From positions 70,981 through 78,092 of the forward strand of contig FR882593.1 in NCBI GenBank assembly GCA_000435715.1: DNA of 7,112 nt, read 5' to 3'. The translations under genes were made by a program, and so were the position numbers. Origin of the DNA: Firmicutes bacterium CAG:145. Lineage in GTDB: Bacteria > Bacillota > Clostridia > Peptostreptococcales > Anaerovoracaceae. Shown piece by piece: positions 6,297 to 7,112 of the stretch. Below the pieces are notes generated by a model. That model ran no database searches. It was not told the origin of the DNA and saw nothing but the letters and a program-made list of their open reading frames with translations. Positions within the stretch are counted from its first letter, which is position 1. Every line of letters begins with the position of its first letter.

Positions 6297-6303
6297 CATC
6301 GTA

Positions 6304-6313
6304 AAAGGAGGTG
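6304..6313 (+). promoter_or_regulatory. Full-length Shine-Dalgarno that fixes a GTG start
   Basis: AAAGGAGGTG is a complete match to the 16S anti-SD. It lies 5 nt before GTG 6319 (7 nt from the AGGAGG core). The nearby ATG at 6326 is out of frame, so GTG is the start. Confidence 0.85.
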
Positions 6314-6318
6314 GGATC

Positions 6319-7083
6319 GTGACAGATGAAAGAGGAGTACAGTCCATAGACAGAGCTCTGGATATAATAGAAGTTCTGGCTGTAGAGGAGTCGGGTCTGG
6401 GGGTGACGGAGATAGCAAGCCGCGTGGGACTCCACAAGAGTACGGCTTACAGGATAATCGAGACGCTGTATAATCGCGGCTACCTGAATAAGACGCAGGA
6501 TAATAATTATAAGATAGGGCTCAAACTCATAGAGGCTGTCAGCTGTTATATCAACAGCCTGGAGCTTGAGACACAGGCCAGGCCTTATGTAGCTCAGATA
6601 ACGGCTGAACTGGGCCTGACATCTCATCTGGGGGTGCTGGAGGGGGATAAGGTTGTTTACATAGAAAAGATGGACGTGTTCTCTTCTGTGAGAATGTATT
6701 CGCAGATAGGACTTAGGATGCACGCCTACTGTTCATCTCTGGGCAAATGTATGCTTTCCGGCTACTCTAGGAAAGAACTCGGAGAAATCATGAAAGACTG
6801 CAGTTTCATAAAATTTACGCCTAACACGATATCCAATATAGAGGAACTGCACAAGGAGATGCTCAAGGTGAGAAAACAGGGATGGGCTATGGATGATGAA
6901 GAGTACGAGATAGGACATCGCTGCATAGGAGCGCCTATCTATGACTACCGGGGAGAAATAATCGCCGCTATAAGCGCCAGCGGCGACAAGCATATGCTCA
7001 CAGACGACAGGATAGAACCGGTAGCTGAGTACGTCACTAAAGTGGCTCTTGAGATCTCAAGGGGACTGGGATACATAGAATAA
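6319..7083 (+). CDS. IclR-family transcriptional regulator
   Basis: The 254-residue regulator has normal family length. The N-terminal winged helix-turn-helix (about 7-65) contains SIDRALDIIEVL and the helix pair VTEIASRVGLHKSTAYRIIETL (29-50), a classic IclR DNA-binding pattern, and is followed by the wing with YKIGLKL (64-70). The C-terminal effector-binding domain (about 85-250) shows GLRMHAYCSSLGKCML (131-146) and the IclR signature region GWAMDDEEYEIGHRCIGAPI (188-207) leading into YRGEIIAAISASG (210-222). IclR proteins bind small carboxylates, sugar acids or aromatic compounds and usually control a neighbouring catabolic operon. The likely target lies downstream, outside the window, because groESL upstream is closed by a strong terminator. 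The effector cannot be predicted from what is visible. Confidence 0.95.
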   Translation: MTDERGVQSIDRALDIIEVLAVEESGLGVTEIASRVGLHKSTAYRIIETLYNRGYLNKTQDNNYKIGLKLIEAVSCYINSLELETQARPYVAQITAELGLTSHLGVLEGDKVVYIEKMDVFSSVRMYSQIGLRMHAYCSSLGKCMLSGYSRKELGEIMKDCSFIKFTPNTISNIEELHKEMLKVRKQGWAMDDEEYEIGHRCIGAPIYDYRGEIIAAISASGDKHMLTDDRIEPVAEYVTKVALEISRGLGYIE

Positions 7084-7098
7084 GAATATTTTTATAAC

Positions 7099-7109
7099 AA
7101 ACCCCCGGC
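7099..7109 (+). other. Possible left arm of a terminator cut by the window end
   Basis: AAACCCCCGGC begins 16 nt after the regulator's stop codon and resembles the A-plus-GC-rich 5' arm of a terminator. The pairing arm would be beyond the window, so this is a guess from composition only. Confidence 0.25.
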
Positions 7110-7112
7110 ATT

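Overview
The window reads as chromosome from an anaerobic, low-to-moderate GC Firmicute of the class Clostridia. The signs are a clostridial-type 2[4Fe-4S] ferredoxin, the redox repressor Rex, an HrcA/CIRCE-controlled groESL operon, strong AGGAGG ribosome binding sites, consensus SigA-type promoters, and heavy use of AGA/AGG arginine and ATA isoleucine codons. No mobile element, tRNA, rRNA or CRISPR array is visible. Every gene here could be inherited vertically; nothing in base or codon use marks a transferred segment.

Layout. Bases 2-982 hold the 3' part of an ABC-F ATPase gene (second nucleotide-binding domain plus C-terminal coiled coil). A promoter then leads into a stand-alone acyl carrier protein gene (1086-1313), closed by a hairpin terminator. 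Next is rex (1448-2083), which converges on a ferredoxin gene on the minus strand (2145-2315); an A-tract/hairpin/T-tract between them can terminate both. The ferredoxin gene is divergent from a two-gene plus-strand operon. Its first gene (2411-3223) encodes a protein I do not recognise by name: an N-terminal P-loop followed by a C-terminal segment resembling Asp23/Gls24. Its second gene (3233-4078) encodes an OGG-type 8-oxoguanine DNA glycosylase. After that comes the groES-groEL operon (4274-6204), with a near-perfect promoter, a CIRCE operator and a structured leader, ended by a strong terminator. The window closes with an IclR-family regulator gene (6319-7083).

How the genes relate. This is mostly housekeeping: translation-associated ATPase, fatty acid carrier, NADH/NAD+ sensing, electron carrier, base-excision repair and chaperonin. 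Redox is a loose theme (Rex, ferredoxin, oxidised-guanine repair), but only the two-gene operon at 2411-4078 and groESL are tightly linked by sequence.

Most interesting parts. These are (a) the P-loop/Asp23-like protein, translationally coupled to the DNA glycosylase; (b) the ferredoxin/P-loop intergenic region, where two divergent promoters appear to occupy the same 35 bp beside a perfect 16-bp palindrome; and (c) the groESL leader, which has two mutually exclusive hairpins downstream of CIRCE. I do not see a clearly new multi-gene system; the P-loop/Asp23-like protein is the best candidate for undescribed biology.
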